From positions 1-64,000 of the forward strand of contig JAQXVT010000081.1 in NCBI GenBank assembly GCA_029225065.1: 64,000 nucleotides of DNA, in the 5' to 3' direction. Below the pieces are notes generated by a model. It saw only the letters and a program-made list of their open reading frames with translations. It was not told the origin of the DNA and did no database searches. Within the stretch, counting starts at the first letter, position 1. Each line of letters begins with the position of its first letter. A program made the position numbers and the translations under genes. The stretch is from Lachnospiraceae bacterium. Lineage in GTDB: Bacteria; Bacillota; Clostridia; Lachnospirales; Lachnospiraceae. Shown one piece after another: positions 9,077 through 18,011 of this stretch.

Positions 9077-12000
9077 TGAGCAGAAAAAGGTTAAAGGCAG
9101 ATAATGCCGAACAATTGGCAGAAATTATAAAAGCGATCCAGCGCGGCGAAGAGCCGACGCAGGAGAGCATCCGAAGAAACACGGAGAGTGCGCCGCAGGC
9201 GGACTCTCCGATGTCAGGTTCAGAGGAAGGCGATACGGAGCGTCTCGGCTTTGCGGAAGAGGACGGGGATGGATTTGTAATACACTGGCCGTCCTTAAAA
9301 AATGGAACCGGGGCTGCAGCCACAAAGAAGACGTACGGAAAAACGGAGCAGATAGAACCGCCAGAAGAGCCGTTCGTGCAGGAGGAAGAACTGCAGGATG
9401 AGGAAGAGGATGACGAAGAAGACTGGGAGGGTTTTTCTCCGAAGGAATTTGTGCAGGATGTGACAGACCGTGCACAGGGATTTCTGAACTTTATCCAACG
9501 GAAGAAAGTACCGGCGGAAGGAAAACGAGATGCTGCCGGGGCGAAGGATACAGAGCAGGATGCTGCGGGAAAACAGAATCCGGCTCAGGAGAGCTTAACA
9601 GAAGACGAGACGAAGCGCTATGTTCCGCGCAATGTGCTGACAACGGACCGTACTGAGGCACAAAGCGGTAATTCAGAAAGTGCAGCGCAGCAGAGAGCTT
9701 TCGCAGGTGTGTTCAGTCAAAACAGTGATCCAGAAAAAAAAGTTCAGAAAGAGGAAAAAGTCGGTATCGCCGGAGATTCTGCGGATGGTCAAAAAGAAGA
9801 TAGTCGGAAAGCGGCCGGGGATGATCAGACAGAAGAGCGTTCAGAGAATGACTGGTCTGATCCGAACGAAAATTCCTGGGATGAAGAGGAATCAGAAGAG
9901 TTTGGTCTTGGACTTCTGGGGAGAAAAAGAGTTCGCCTGACGGATACGATGGAGGAAAATGAACGCTTCCGCCCGTCAAAATGGGGGCTTCGAAAATCGG
10001 AGCAATCAGACAAAACGGATGATCTGGAAGCAGATGAAGCGATGTCTGCGGCGCAGGATGAGGTTAAATCTGAAAATATACTGCGGGCTGGAAATGTATC
10101 TGAGGAAAAAGAAGAATCAGAAAAAAGCACAGAGTGGGAATCTGATGATGCAAAGGACGGTGCAGAATCAGAAACAGATTCTGCTAAGACAAAGAAATCC
10201 AGGTTTGGCGGTCTGTTTGCGCGGCTTTCTGTGAAAGGAAAAGCATCAAAGAAAGAAGATGCATTAAAAGAAGATGCATTAAAATCAGAAGAAATATTAG
10301 AATCAGAAGAAACGTCAGAATCAGCGGAGACGGAAAAACAGCCAGAAGCGGAATCCACGCTAAAAGCTGAGGACGAAGCGGAAAAATCGGCAGTAAAATC
10401 CAACGAAGAGGCGGAAGATTTCAATCAGCGCCAGAAGCTGGAAAAACTTCTGGAGTCAGGCCGAAGTGCAGAAATGCAGGAACTTCCGGGGGAGGAAGAA
10501 AAGCCGACGAACAGGGCTTTGCCAGACGAAAAACAGGAACGCAGAATCGGAAGCCTGAAAGAATCGGAACAGGAATCAGAAGAGGAGCAGGAGAAGGATA
10601 CCGAAAAAGAAAAGCTGCCCCAGTTCCCAAAAACCGGGGATGATAAAAAAGTCGGTATGAACTTCCTGAATCGTCTCCGTGAGCACGGAATCGGCGGACG
10701 CGAAATCGGAATGCTTGTCATTGGTATGGTTCTTGCTGTTTTAATCGTGGTACTGGTCGGAAAAACGATTACCGGCATGATTGAGGACTCAAATAAGAGT
10801 GAAAACGTGACGGCAGACAAAGGACTGAAGGTTCTGGTAGAAGAGGAACCGACCAGCTGGAGCAATGCGTATCCGGTGAAGCTGAAATTTAAAGTTTCCG
10901 GTGCTTCGATTACGGAGATTCGGATCGATGGCACGGTCTGCACCGCAGACGATCAGGGGATTGTGACATATGAAGCAAATAACGGACAGCTGGAGGCGGA
11001 AGTGGATACCGATAAGAGCGAGACGCTGAAGGCATCCATCGAGATTCCGATGCTGGACGGAGAAGCTCCGGTCGTTCATGCAGCGCGGAAGCAGGATCAG
11101 ATTGAACTGACTGCCACGGATGCACGTTCGACTGTGACCGGTATCTATTATGCGGCAGTAGATGACACTGCGATGATGAATCTTCCGGAGTACCAGAAAT
11201 ACAGCGGACCGATCGCTTACACAGAAAGTACGACGTATTATTTTTATGCGGAAGATGCAGCAGGAAACTGCAGTGTGCCGGTTTCCACAAACATGGAGAC
11301 AGCCAAAAAGCTTGTTCTGGAGCAGGAAAGCATTCATCTGTATCCGGGCGGAAACACCGAGCTGATGGCGGAGGCCGAGCCGAGCGGTGCGCTGCTTGAT
11401 AATCTGCAGTATGAAAGCCTGAATCCGGAAATTCTTTCTGTCAGCAAGAGCGGAACAGTGACAGCACTTGGGGAAGGCACGGGAAGCATCAAGGTCAGCG
11501 CGGACGGCGTGGAAGATGTGGTCTGCACGGTGACTGTGTCGGATACAAAGACGGTTACGATCAGCACGCTCGGAGACTGTACGCTTGGCACAGATGCCAA
11601 TTTCAGCACGGTGAACAGCTTTAATGCATACGATGAAGCAAACGGGCATGACTATTTCTTCAAAAATGTGAAAACAATCCTGGAAGAAGATGATGTGACA
11701 TTTGCAAATCTTGAGGGAACGTTTACCACTTCAAACGACAGGCAGGACAAACAGTATGCATTTAAAGGGGATCCGGATTACACGGAGATCCTGACGGATG
11801 GTTCAGTGGAGGTCGTGACGCTTGCGAACAACCACAGCGGCGATTACGGCGAGCAGGGCCTGACTGATACAGAAGCCGCGCTTAAGGAGGCCCGGATCGA
11901 TTACTGCATCGGCGATACGATTACCGTCAAAGAAGTGAATGGTGTAAAGATTGCATTTATCGGGATTTTTGTAAATTATGGAACGGATGACAGCGAGAAT

Positions 12001-12495
12001 CAGTTGCGTTCCGATATCGAAAATGCGAAGAAGCAGGGCGCGGAGCTGATAATCACAGCATTCCACTGGGGAAGCGAGAAGGCGACGCAGCCGGATGAAA
12101 CGCAGCGGTCTCTGGCCCATACGGCGATCGACTGCGGAGCGGATCTGGTCGTTGGCCACCATCCGCACGTACTGCAGGGGATTGAAAAGTACAACGGAAA
12201 GTATATTGCATACAGTCTGGGTAATTTCTGCTTTGGCGGAAACAGCAATCCGTCTGATATGGATACAATGATTTTCCGGCAGACCTTCACGATCTCATCA
12301 GACGGCGCAGCGGATGACGACGATGTGACGGTCATTCCATGCAGTATCTCGTCGGAGCAGGGCTACAACAATTATCAGCCGACTCCGGCTGAGGGAGAAG
12401 CGGCGGCATCAATCATCGCGCAGCTCAATGAGTACAGTGCAGCGTATGGTGTGACGGTTGCGGATGATGGAAGTGTGAAATCAGATGCAGCATAA
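9076..12495 (+). CDS. Membrane-anchored CapA-family metallophosphatase-like protein with acidic cytoplasmic domain
   Basis: An 1139-residue protein. Residues 1-540 are very acidic and low in complexity (Glu/Lys/Ser-rich, e.g. SEEILESEETSESAETEKQ), with no globular domain I recognise. One transmembrane helix follows (IGMLVIGMVLAVLIVVLVG, ~545-567). Outside come Ig-like sequence, a BIG2-type domain (~745-822, SLNPEILSVSKSGTVTALGEG) and a CapA/poly-gamma-glutamate-synthesis-like domain (~828-1110) with GDCTLG, ANLEGTF, ANNHSGDYG, FHWG and GHHPHVLQG. CapA proteins are calcineurin-like phosphoesterase relatives; the substrate here is unknown and no capB or capC lies nearby. There is no ribosome site of its own; it overlaps purL by one base. 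A strong terminator follows. Confidence 0.85.
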   Translation: MSRKRLKADNAEQLAEIIKAIQRGEEPTQESIRRNTESAPQADSPMSGSEEGDTERLGFAEEDGDGFVIHWPSLKNGTGAAATKKTYGKTEQIEPPEEPFVQEEELQDEEEDDEEDWEGFSPKEFVQDVTDRAQGFLNFIQRKKVPAEGKRDAAGAKDTEQDAAGKQNPAQESLTEDETKRYVPRNVLTTDRTEAQSGNSESAAQQRAFAGVFSQNSDPEKKVQKEEKVGIAGDSADGQKEDSRKAAGDDQTEERSENDWSDPNENSWDEEESEEFGLGLLGRKRVRLTDTMEENERFRPSKWGLRKSEQSDKTDDLEADEAMSAAQDEVKSENILRAGNVSEEKEESEKSTEWESDDAKDGAESETDSAKTKKSRFGGLFARLSVKGKASKKEDALKEDALKSEEILESEETSESAETEKQPEAESTLKAEDEAEKSAVKSNEEAEDFNQRQKLEKLLESGRSAEMQELPGEEEKPTNRALPDEKQERRIGSLKESEQESEEEQEKDTEKEKLPQFPKTGDDKKVGMNFLNRLREHGIGGREIGMLVIGMVLAVLIVVLVGKTITGMIEDSNKSENVTADKGLKVLVEEEPTSWSNAYPVKLKFKVSGASITEIRIDGTVCTADDQGIVTYEANNGQLEAEVDTDKSETLKASIEIPMLDGEAPVVHAARKQDQIELTATDARSTVTGIYYAAVDDTAMMNLPEYQKYSGPIAYTESTTYYFYAEDAAGNCSVPVSTNMETAKKLVLEQESIHLYPGGNTELMAEAEPSGALLDNLQYESLNPEILSVSKSGTVTALGEGTGSIKVSADGVEDVVCTVTVSDTKTVTISTLGDCTLGTDANFSTVNSFNAYDEANGHDYFFKNVKTILEEDDVTFANLEGTFTTSNDRQDKQYAFKGDPDYTEILTDGSVEVVTLANNHSGDYGEQGLTDTEAALKEARIDYCIGDTITVKEVNGVKIAFIGIFVNYGTDDSENQLRSDIENAKKQGAELIITAFHWGSEKATQPDETQRSLAHTAIDCGADLVVGHHPHVLQGIEKYNGKYIAYSLGNFCFGGNSNPSDMDTMIFRQTFTISSDGAADDDDVTVIPCSISSEQGYNNYQPTPAEGEAAASIIAQLNEYSAAYGVTVADDGSVKSDAA

Positions 12496-12599
12496 AACGA
12501 TAAAAGATATGAATAAATGAAGTTAAAATCAGGATTGTCACGTCACATATGCATAAGTCAGCAGCGATAGAAAATGGAAATAGTGGATTCATAATAAAA

Positions 12600-12644
12600 A
12601 ACAGAGGATCTGACACAGAACGTGTCGAATCCTCTGTTTTTTTT
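12600..12644 (+). terminator. Strong terminator after the purL-capA-like operon
   Basis: ACAGAGGAT/ATCCTCTGT stem extended by GACAC/GTGTC, then eight T. Confidence 0.93.
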
Positions 12645-12743
12645 GGAGAATAAGGAAGAAATGCTGTGAAAACGGGAAAAACGGAAATACAAAACGAAGC
12701 CCCGCTCTTAACAAAAACAAACGACACTTATTGTTACAATATG

Positions 12744-12772
12744 TTGAAAAAGGAATGTGGATATGATACACT
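12744..12772 (+). promoter_or_regulatory. Promoter of the RAYT-like gene
   Basis: TTGAAA, 17-base spacer, TACACT. Its predicted transcription start (~12779) lies after the upstream in-frame ATG at 12666, which supports ATG 12822 as the real start. The 326-base gap between coding regions holds only the terminator and this promoter. Confidence 0.6.
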
Positions 12773-12821
12773 CTTGAAACGCGGCTGTACACAAAAAAAA
12801 TGCTGCAAAAGGGAGAAGAGT

Positions 12822-13355
12822 ATGTCATATATTTGCTGCTATGAGTTAAAAGGGACAAAATGCCTGCTCGCGGATGAGCGGAACAAAAAGCATCTGCTGG
12901 ATGAGATTCTTTGGATGCACAGGGAAAAGAACTGGCCGGTGTATGTGTTCTGCGTGACCGATGAGAATGCATATGTAATTACAGATACGGGCGGTGATGC
13001 GCTGGAGAAGGAACTGCAGCGGACGATCGACCGTTTTTACGGGAGGTATGAAGGATACATGCGTCCTGTAAAAGAAAAATTTCTTCGTCTGGAGCAGGTC
13101 TGTCAAATAAAGCACAAGGAAGAACTGTTTGATGCCTGCAGGAAACTTCACTGCCTTCCGGTGCAGCTTGGATATGCGCGCAGGCCCGGAGATTACTGGT
13201 GGAGCAGCTACCACACTTACTTCGGAGGATATGCCTGGCCGATGCTGGATTGCAGTATGCTGCTGGAACTTCTTTCAGAAGATCCGGAAAAGGCGTTTGC
13301 AGAATTTCGAAGGCTGCACAAAAGAAACAAACGCTCCGAAGATAATAACGGATGA
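12822..13355 (+). CDS. Degenerate REP-associated tyrosine transposase-like (RAYT/Y1) protein
   Basis: A 177-residue protein. The C-terminal stretch LHCLPVQLGYARRPGDYWWSS, followed by YHTYFGG, aligns with the RAYT signature IHxNPVxAGLVxxPxDYxWSSY. Upstream, VYVFCVTDENAYVIT sits where active Y1 transposases have the HUH metal motif (MPNHxHLL), but both histidines are missing. The Tyr normally preceding IHxNP appears to be Lys. It is therefore likely catalytically dead: a decayed or domesticated copy. The start at 12822 has GGGAG six bases upstream and follows the promoter. No terminal repeats flank it. The same genome carries short palindromic repeats, the usual partners of RAYT proteins. Function unknown. 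Confidence 0.6.
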   Translation: MSYICCYELKGTKCLLADERNKKHLLDEILWMHREKNWPVYVFCVTDENAYVITDTGGDALEKELQRTIDRFYGRYEGYMRPVKEKFLRLEQVCQIKHKEELFDACRKLHCLPVQLGYARRPGDYWWSSYHTYFGGYAWPMLDCSMLLELLSEDPEKAFAEFRRLHKRNKRSEDNNG

Positions 13356-13408
13356 AAAATAAAAAGATAACGGAAATCGTATAAATTTCTTAAAAAAATC
13401 GAAAGCCT

Positions 13409-13437
13409 GTGACAAAGCAAAAAAAACGTGCTAGAAT
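13409..13437 (+). promoter_or_regulatory. Promoter of the lipoprotein gene
   Basis: GTGACA, 17-base spacer, TAGAAT. It gives a leader of about 200 bases before the lipoprotein start. The 292-base gap holds no convincing gene. Confidence 0.6.
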
Positions 13438-13647
13438 GAACGCGCAAATCAGAAGAAAGAAAAATGTGCCGGCAAAGCAAAAGCAGAGCACAGAATAGAT
13501 CTGGATTTTGTTTGAACGCAGGCTGTGAAGGTTCACTTTACGAAATTTTCCGGCGATCCTGCAAAAAGAGTTTTTCAAACGTACACGGAAGAAAGCAATA
13601 ACGAAAAAAAGAACGAAATTGATGGTGAAAGGAGCGTGAAAAGAAAA

Positions 13648-14244
13648 ATGAGAAAAAGAACTGCGGTCAGCATGGGATTGTTTTGTGCCGCGCTGCTGCT
13701 TGGCGGATGTGCATCCAATACTGCAGATGGGACGAAGAACGGAAGCACGGCAGAAACGAAAGACGCATCAGAAGCGAGCGTAGAAACTACAGATGAGACA
13801 CCGAAGAATACTGAAATTCAGGATGCCGAACAATCTGGTCTGGAAGGAACGGAAAGTGTCCCTGCAGTTTCAAGTTCAGATGCTCATCAGATGTCAGATA
13901 CCAAAGAGACGGAAGATATGCAGGATTCGGGCGATCAGGAGACGGAAACTCAGAAAATGGAGACATCCATCGGACAGGCAGAATTCAGTTCCGGTACCTA
14001 CGTCGGAGACGGAGAGAGCATCACACTCACGGAGGCGGACGGCGCACTTGCATTTTCTTTTGCGCAGGCAGGCATCACCGGGACAGCCACGATTGACGGA
14101 GCAGCAGCGGTCTATTCCGGAGATGACGATCATCAGATCGAGTTTCGGCAGGACGGCACGATTCTGGAGGTTACCGTGACCGGAGCACAGGGGGAAGAAA
14201 GTGCTTCGCCGCTGGCGGGCACGTATGTGAAAGAGGCCGACTGA
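13648..14244 (+). CDS. Lipoprotein of unknown function
   Basis: A 198-residue predicted lipoprotein. Residues 1-21 are a signal peptide ending in lipobox LLGGC (Cys21), so it should be anchored to the outer face of the membrane. Residues ~22-110 are an acidic Ser/Thr/Glu-rich linker (e.g. ETKDASEASVETTDETPKN). The C-terminal ~85 residues look like a small beta-rich domain (GTYVGDGESITLTEADGALAF). I do not recognise a family. Start: ATG 13648, with AAAGGAG 13 bases upstream; GTG 13636 in the same frame is an alternative but lies only one base from that site. It appears to be a single-gene unit. Confidence 0.75.
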   Translation: MRKRTAVSMGLFCAALLLGGCASNTADGTKNGSTAETKDASEASVETTDETPKNTEIQDAEQSGLEGTESVPAVSSSDAHQMSDTKETEDMQDSGDQETETQKMETSIGQAEFSSGTYVGDGESITLTEADGALAFSFAQAGITGTATIDGAAAVYSGDDDHQIEFRQDGTILEVTVTGAQGEESASPLAGTYVKEAD

Positions 14245-14312
14245 AAAAAGAAAAACCGTCATTTCGACGGGAGAAGATGTGAAAAAGCAGGACTTTTTCA
14301 ACAAAAATAGCG

Positions 14313-14341
14313 TTGCGGGCTGAAATGAAAAATGCTATCAT
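14313..14341 (+). promoter_or_regulatory. Promoter of the PAP2 gene
   Basis: TTGCGG, 17-base spacer, TATCAT with an upstream TG (extended -10). Confidence 0.55.
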
Positions 14342-14389
14342 AGCAAGCGGCAAAACAAAGAAAACGTTGTACTGATTGGAGAGGACAGT

Positions 14390-15082
14390 ATGAGCGAAAA
14401 AGTGGAAAATATCAAAAAATGGTTTAAAAAGTATCCGTATGCGATTGCAATTTTTTATCTGATTTTTTATCTGAGTGTATTTTCCTGGCTGGAAAAAAAT
14501 ATTGTACCCAAGTATATTATACACTGTAAGCTGGATGATATTATTCCATTCTGCGAGGTGTTCATTATTCCGTATGTGAGCTGGTTTGTTTATGTTCCGG
14601 CTGCATTTATCTGGTTCAAGCGCAGAGGCTGGGAAGATTATAAAAAGCTGTGCCTGATGGTATTTACCGGACTTACAATCTGCCTTGGTATCTACTATGT
14701 ATTTCCGACTGGCCTGAACCTGAGACTGGCACAGGGATCGCGCGACACCGGTTTCCTCTATAATATGGTACGTATGCTGCGCGCCATTGACACACCGACG
14801 AATGTCTGCCCGTCCATCCACGTGATGAATACGGTCATGATTTTCCAGGCATTGTGCAGCCTGGATCATTTAAAGCACCGGAAGCTGACGATCGCAGCGC
14901 ATTTCGTAATCATGGTGCTGATCTGTGCATCGACGATACTGCTCGATCAGCATTCCGTCATCGATGTCATCTGCGGCATTATGATGAGCGTTGTCATCCA
15001 TGGATGTGTCTATAAAGTCGAGTGGAAAGAGGCTCTTGCACTGAAAAAAACAGTTCAAAAAAAATTTTCGGAAAATGCTTGA
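14390..15082 (+). CDS. PAP2-family membrane phosphatase
   Basis: A 230-residue polytopic membrane protein with about six hydrophobic helices. The PAP2 signature is present in order: NVCPSIHVMNT (motif 2, Ser and His) and DQHSVIDVICG (motif 3, His and Asp). The first Lys/Arg motif is not obvious. Family members remove phosphate from lipid phosphates such as phosphatidate or undecaprenyl pyrophosphate, or transfer head groups; which one applies here cannot be told. The ATG at 14390 has GGAGAGGACAGT upstream. Its stop codon overlaps the -35 box of the tRNA promoter. Confidence 0.85.
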   Translation: MSEKVENIKKWFKKYPYAIAIFYLIFYLSVFSWLEKNIVPKYIIHCKLDDIIPFCEVFIIPYVSWFVYVPAAFIWFKRRGWEDYKKLCLMVFTGLTICLGIYYVFPTGLNLRLAQGSRDTGFLYNMVRMLRAIDTPTNVCPSIHVMNTVMIFQALCSLDHLKHRKLTIAAHFVIMVLICASTILLDQHSVIDVICGIMMSVVIHGCVYKVEWKEALALKKTVQKKFSENA

Positions 15083-15107
15083 CAATTGCTACAATTCATA
15101 CTATAAT
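15079..15107 (+). promoter_or_regulatory. Consensus promoter of the tRNA-Val/tRNA-Met unit
   Basis: TTGACA, 17-base spacer, TATAAT: a perfect consensus promoter. The -35 overlaps the stop codon of the PAP2 gene. The leader contains a 9-bp inverted repeat, GAAGCAAGT (15112) and ACTTGCTTC (15148), just before the first tRNA. Confidence 0.9.
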
Positions 15108-15159
15108 GATGAAGCAAGTTGAGGGAAACAAAAAACGAAACGAATGACTTGCTTCACAT

Positions 15160-15232
15160 GGGGTCTTAGCTCAGCTGGGAGAGCATCTGCCTTACAAGCA
15201 GAGGGTCATAGGTTCGAGCCCTATAGGCCCCA
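15160..15232 (+). tRNA. tRNA-Val (anticodon TAC)
   Basis: Cloverleaf: acceptor GGGGTCT/AGGCCCC, D arm GCTC/GAGC, anticodon stem TCTGC/GCAGA with loop CTTACAA (anticodon TAC), T arm with GGTTCGAGCC. CCA is not encoded. Confidence 0.95.
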
Positions 15233-15247
15233 TGAAAAACCAAATAT

Positions 15248-15321
15248 GGCGGAATAGCTCAGTTGGCTAGAGCATACGGTTCATACCCGTAGTGTCGAGA
15301 GTTCGAATCTCCCTTCCGCTA
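15248..15321 (+). tRNA. tRNA-Met (anticodon CAT)
   Basis: Acceptor GGCGGAA/TTCCGCT, anticodon stem TACGG/CCGTA with loop TTCATAC (anticodon CAT), T loop GTTCGAATC. The G-U pair at the acceptor end fits an elongator rather than an initiator; a lysidine-modified Ile tRNA cannot be excluded by sequence alone. CCA is not encoded. Co-transcribed with tRNA-Val. Confidence 0.9.
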
Positions 15322-15325
15322 CTGC

Positions 15326-15355
15326 AAAGCCCGCAATTAAGTTTGCGGGCTTTTG
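15326..15355 (+). terminator. Terminator after the tRNA unit
   Basis: AAAGCCCGCAA/TTGCGGGCTTTT hairpin, five bases after the tRNA-Met gene. Confidence 0.9.
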
Positions 15356-15393
15356 TGTTACCTGGAAAAATGAACCAAGAAAGGCGGCAGAAA

Positions 15394-16008
15394 ATGCGAA
15401 TCGGAATGGGTTACGACGTACACCGGCTGGTAGAAGGAAGAAAATTAATTCTCTGCGGAGTGGAGATACCATATGAAAAAGGACTGCTTGGACATTCAGA
15501 TGCAGATGTAGCGCTCCATGCGATTATGGATGCGTTGCTCGGCGCGGCGGCGCTTGGCGACATCGGAAAACATTTTCCGGATACCGACCCGGCATATGAG
15601 GGCGCTTCGAGTATGAAGCTGCTCGAAGAAGTGAAAAAGCTTCTGGACGAGCACTGTTTTGTCATTGAAAATATCGATGCGACGATCATTGCGCAGCGGC
15701 CGAAGCTGCTTCCTTATATGGAAGAGATGAAAAAGAATGTGGCATCTGCACTTGGGCTGACGGAGGACCGCGTCAATATCAAGGCGACAACGGAAGAGGG
15801 ACTTGGATTTACCGGAAGCGGTGAGGGCATCTCCGCGCAGGCGGTGTGTTTGCTGCAGCCGCTGATGGATGTGGTGGCGGATTCGAGAATGTATGCAGAT
15901 ACCGGGTGTCCGGGCTGCGGAGGGTGTGCGCGCAGCGGAGGAGAAGCGAAAAATACCGTAAAGCACCGTTCAGAGCCCACCTCCATTTTACCTGATTCTG
16001 AACGGTAG
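15394..16008 (+). CDS. ispF: 2-C-methyl-D-erythritol 2,4-cyclodiphosphate synthase with Cys-rich tail
   Basis: A 204-residue enzyme of the MEP isoprenoid pathway. The metal ligands are visible: GYDVHRL (Asp8, His10) and [25 protein letters not shown] is the family signature near the end. IspF normally ends near residue 157; here ~45 residues follow, beginning with a cysteine cluster ([15 protein letters not shown]) and ending in residues encoded by a 10-bp inverted repeat (15965-16006) that also supplies the stop. Start at ATG 15394 (AGGCGG 8 bases upstream); an open frame extends into the tRNA gene but cannot be coding. An in-frame ATG at 15370 is less likely. Confidence 0.92.
   Translation: MRIGMGYDVHRLVEGRKLILCGVEIPYEKGLLGHSDADVALHAIMDALLGAAALGDIGKHFPDTDPAYEGASSMKLLEEVKKLLDEHCFVIENIDATIIAQRPKLLPYMEEMKKNVASALGLTEDRVNIKATTEEGLGFTGSGEGISAQAVCLLQPLMDVVADSRMYADTGCPGCGGCARSGGEAKNTVKHRSEPTSILPDSER
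15965..16006 (+). repeat. Inverted repeat at the ispF stop (GTTCAGA family)
   Basis: ACCGTTCAGA (15965) and TCTGAACGGT (15997) form a perfect 10-bp stem. The right arm runs into the ispF stop TAG. Related pieces occur at 5007 (CTGAACAGTAGC), 33494 (GTTACTGTTCAGAGCC) and 58637-58660. Confidence 0.6.
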
Positions 16009-16017
16009 CAAAAAGGA

Positions 16018-16046
16018 TTGACAAAGACAGGGGTTTTGCTTAGACT
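16018..16046 (+). promoter_or_regulatory. Promoter of cysS
   Basis: TTGACA, 17-base spacer, TAGACT. The leader to cysS is only about 55 bases, too short for a T-box. Confidence 0.8.
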
Positions 16047-16106
16047 AGACGTGTATCGGCGGTAAGCCGGATCATACGTCAAAAGGAAAGGACTGTAAGT
16101 AAGAAG

Positions 16107-17510
16107 ATGAGAATTTTTAATACAGAGACGAAAAGAAAAGAAGAATTTGTCCCGATCGAACCGGGAAAGGTACGGATGTACGTATGCGGCCCGACCGTTT
16201 ACAATTTTATTCATATCGGAAATGCCCGTCCGATGATCGTGTTTGATACGGTGCGCCGTTATATGGAATACAAGGGGTATGAGGTCAATTACGTATCCAA
16301 CTTTACCGATGTGGATGACAAGATCATCGCAAAGGCAAATGAGGAGGGTGTCAGTGCACAGGAAATCTCCGAGCGCTACATCGCTGAGTGCAAAAAGGAC
16401 ATGGAGGGCATGAACGTAAAACCGGCGACGACACATCCGCTGGCAACACAGGAAATTGACGGCATGATCGACATGATTCAGACGCTGATTGAAAAGGGCT
16501 ATGCTTACAACGTAAACGGCACGGTTTATTTCCGCACCCGCCGTTTCAAGGATTACGGAAAGCTTTCTCATAAAAATCTCGACGATTTAAGAGCGGGCAA
16601 CCGTTCCCTGCTTGTAACCGGTGAGGATCAGAAGGAAGATCCGCTTGATTTCGTACTCTGGAAGCCGAAAAAAGAGGGCGAGCCGTCCTGGCCGTCACCG
16701 TGGAGTGATGGTCGTCCGGGCTGGCACATCGAGTGCTCGGTAATGTCCAAAAAATACCTCGGTGAGCAGATTGACATCCATGCAGGCGGAGAGGATCTGA
16801 TTTTCCCGCATCATGAGAATGAGATTGCACAGAGTGAGTGCTGCAACGGAAAAATCTTTTCCAAATACTGGATGCACAATGCATTCCTGAATATTGACAA
16901 CCGCAAGATGTCAAAGTCTCTTGGCAATTTCTTCACCGTGCGTGAGATTTCCGAGAAATACGATCTTCAGGTACTTCGTTTCTTCATGCTGAACGCACAT
17001 TACAGAAGTCCGCTGAATTTCAGTGCAGAACTGATGGAGTCCTCGAAAAACGCGCTGGAGCGTATCCGCAATGCGGTTTCCAACTTAAGCTTCCTGATGG
17101 AAAGCGCGCCGGAGGGCGAGATGACCGAGCAGGAGAAGCAGGATGCACAGGCAGTGACGGAATACCAGAAGAAATTTGAAGAGGCGATGGACGACGATTT
17201 CAACACAGCCGATGCGATCGCAGCCGTGTTTGAACTGGTAAAATTCGCAAACAGCCATGCGGCCGGTGCGACAAAAGCATTTATTGCACTTCTTCATGAT
17301 GAAATCGTGCGTCTGTGCGATGTACTTGGCATCATCGCAGAGGTAAAGGAAGAGCTTCTGGACACCGAGATTGAAAAGCTGATCGAGGAGCGTCAGGCGG
17401 CGCGCAAGGCAAAGAATTTTGCACGCGCAGATGAGATTCGAAATGAGCTTCTGGAAAAGGGAATCACACTTCTCGACACGAGAGAAGGAGTAAAATGGAA
17501 AAGAGCATAA
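16107..17510 (+). CDS. cysS: Cysteinyl-tRNA synthetase
   Basis: A 467-residue class I aminoacyl-tRNA synthetase that charges tRNA-Cys in the cytosol. The HIGH signature ([10 protein letters not shown]), the zinc ligands ([27 protein letters not shown]) and the KMSKS loop ([11 protein letters not shown]) are all present, and the length is typical. The ATG follows AAAGGAAAGGACTGTAAG. The 3' end overlaps mrnC by 16 bases, the gene order known from many Firmicutes. Driven by the TTGACA promoter at 16018. Confidence 0.97.
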   Translation: MRIFNTETKRKEEFVPIEPGKVRMYVCGPTVYNFIHIGNARPMIVFDTVRRYMEYKGYEVNYVSNFTDVDDKIIAKANEEGVSAQEISERYIAECKKDMEGMNVKPATTHPLATQEIDGMIDMIQTLIEKGYAYNVNGTVYFRTRRFKDYGKLSHKNLDDLRAGNRSLLVTGEDQKEDPLDFVLWKPKKEGEPSWPSPWSDGRPGWHIECSVMSKKYLGEQIDIHAGGEDLIFPHHENEIAQSECCNGKIFSKYWMHNAFLNIDNRKMSKSLGNFFTVREISEKYDLQVLRFFMLNAHYRSPLNFSAELMESSKNALERIRNAVSNLSFLMESAPEGEMTEQEKQDAQAVTEYQKKFEEAMDDDFNTADAIAAVFELVKFANSHAAGATKAFIALLHDEIVRLCDVLGIIAEVKEELLDTEIEKLIEERQAARKAKNFARADEIRNELLEKGITLLDTREGVKWKRA

Positions 17511-17953
17511 GATCCTTTGAGGACAGTGTGGATGAGACTTTTCACCTGCCGGAGAAGGACTGGAAGCTGTACTCCCCGCTGACGCTTGCGTACATCGGGG
17601 ATGCAGCATATGAGATGGTTGTGCGCTCGATCTACGTAAAGCGGTCCAATATGCAGACACAGAAGCTTCATCAGAAGGTGACCGCCTGCGTAAAAGCGCA
17701 GACACAGGCGAAGATGATTCAGCTGCTTCTGCCGGAACTTACCGAGGAGGAAGCGGCGATCTACCGCAGAGGAAGAAATTCGAAGCCGCACACTAAGGCG
17801 AAAAATGCAAGTTTGGATGAGTATCTGGAGGCGACCGGATTTGAGGCGGTTGTGGGATATCTGTATCTGAACCGGGAGTTTGACCGCATGCAATCATTAA
17901 TCCGCAAAGGAATGGAGCAGGTGTGCTCTCTGAAGGTGCCGGAGCAGGCATAG
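17495..17953 (+). CDS. mrnC: Mini-ribonuclease III
   Basis: A 152-residue RNase III catalytic domain without the double-stranded RNA-binding domain. LAYIGDAAYEMVVR carries the acidic active-site Asp and Glu, and RRGRNSKPHTKAKNAS is typical of the family. Mini-III matures 23S rRNA ends in Bacillus. It overlaps cysS, with AGAAGGAG upstream of its ATG inside the cysS gene, so it is in the same operon. Confidence 0.93.
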   Translation: MEKSIRSFEDSVDETFHLPEKDWKLYSPLTLAYIGDAAYEMVVRSIYVKRSNMQTQKLHQKVTACVKAQTQAKMIQLLLPELTEEEAAIYRRGRNSKPHTKAKNASLDEYLEATGFEAVVGYLYLNREFDRMQSLIRKGMEQVCSLKVPEQA

Positions 17954-17978
17954 CATAATGGAAATTGAGCGAGTCAAG

Positions 17979-18011
17979 CGGCGAAGCGGATTGTGAATAT
18001 CAGTTTTGATG
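17979..18011 (+). repeat. Dispersed palindromic repeat, copy 5
   Basis: CGGCG, left arm AAGCGGAT, spacer TGTGAAT, right part ATCAGTTTTGAT (arm mutated). It starts 26 bases after the mrnC stop. The remaining intergenic stretch to rlmB (303 bases in all) holds one isolated TGTGGATAA and no confident promoter. Confidence 0.7.

Noticed and set aside
9825-10424. A Ser-rich minus-strand frame of 199 codons
   Set aside because: It mirrors the Glu/Asp-rich codons of the CapA-like protein; composition artefact.
15292-15393. Upstream extension of ispF
   Set aside because: It would overlap tRNA-Met and its terminator.
16047-16106. T-box riboswitch before cysS
   Set aside because: The leader is only ~55 bases and has neither the T-box sequence nor a terminator.
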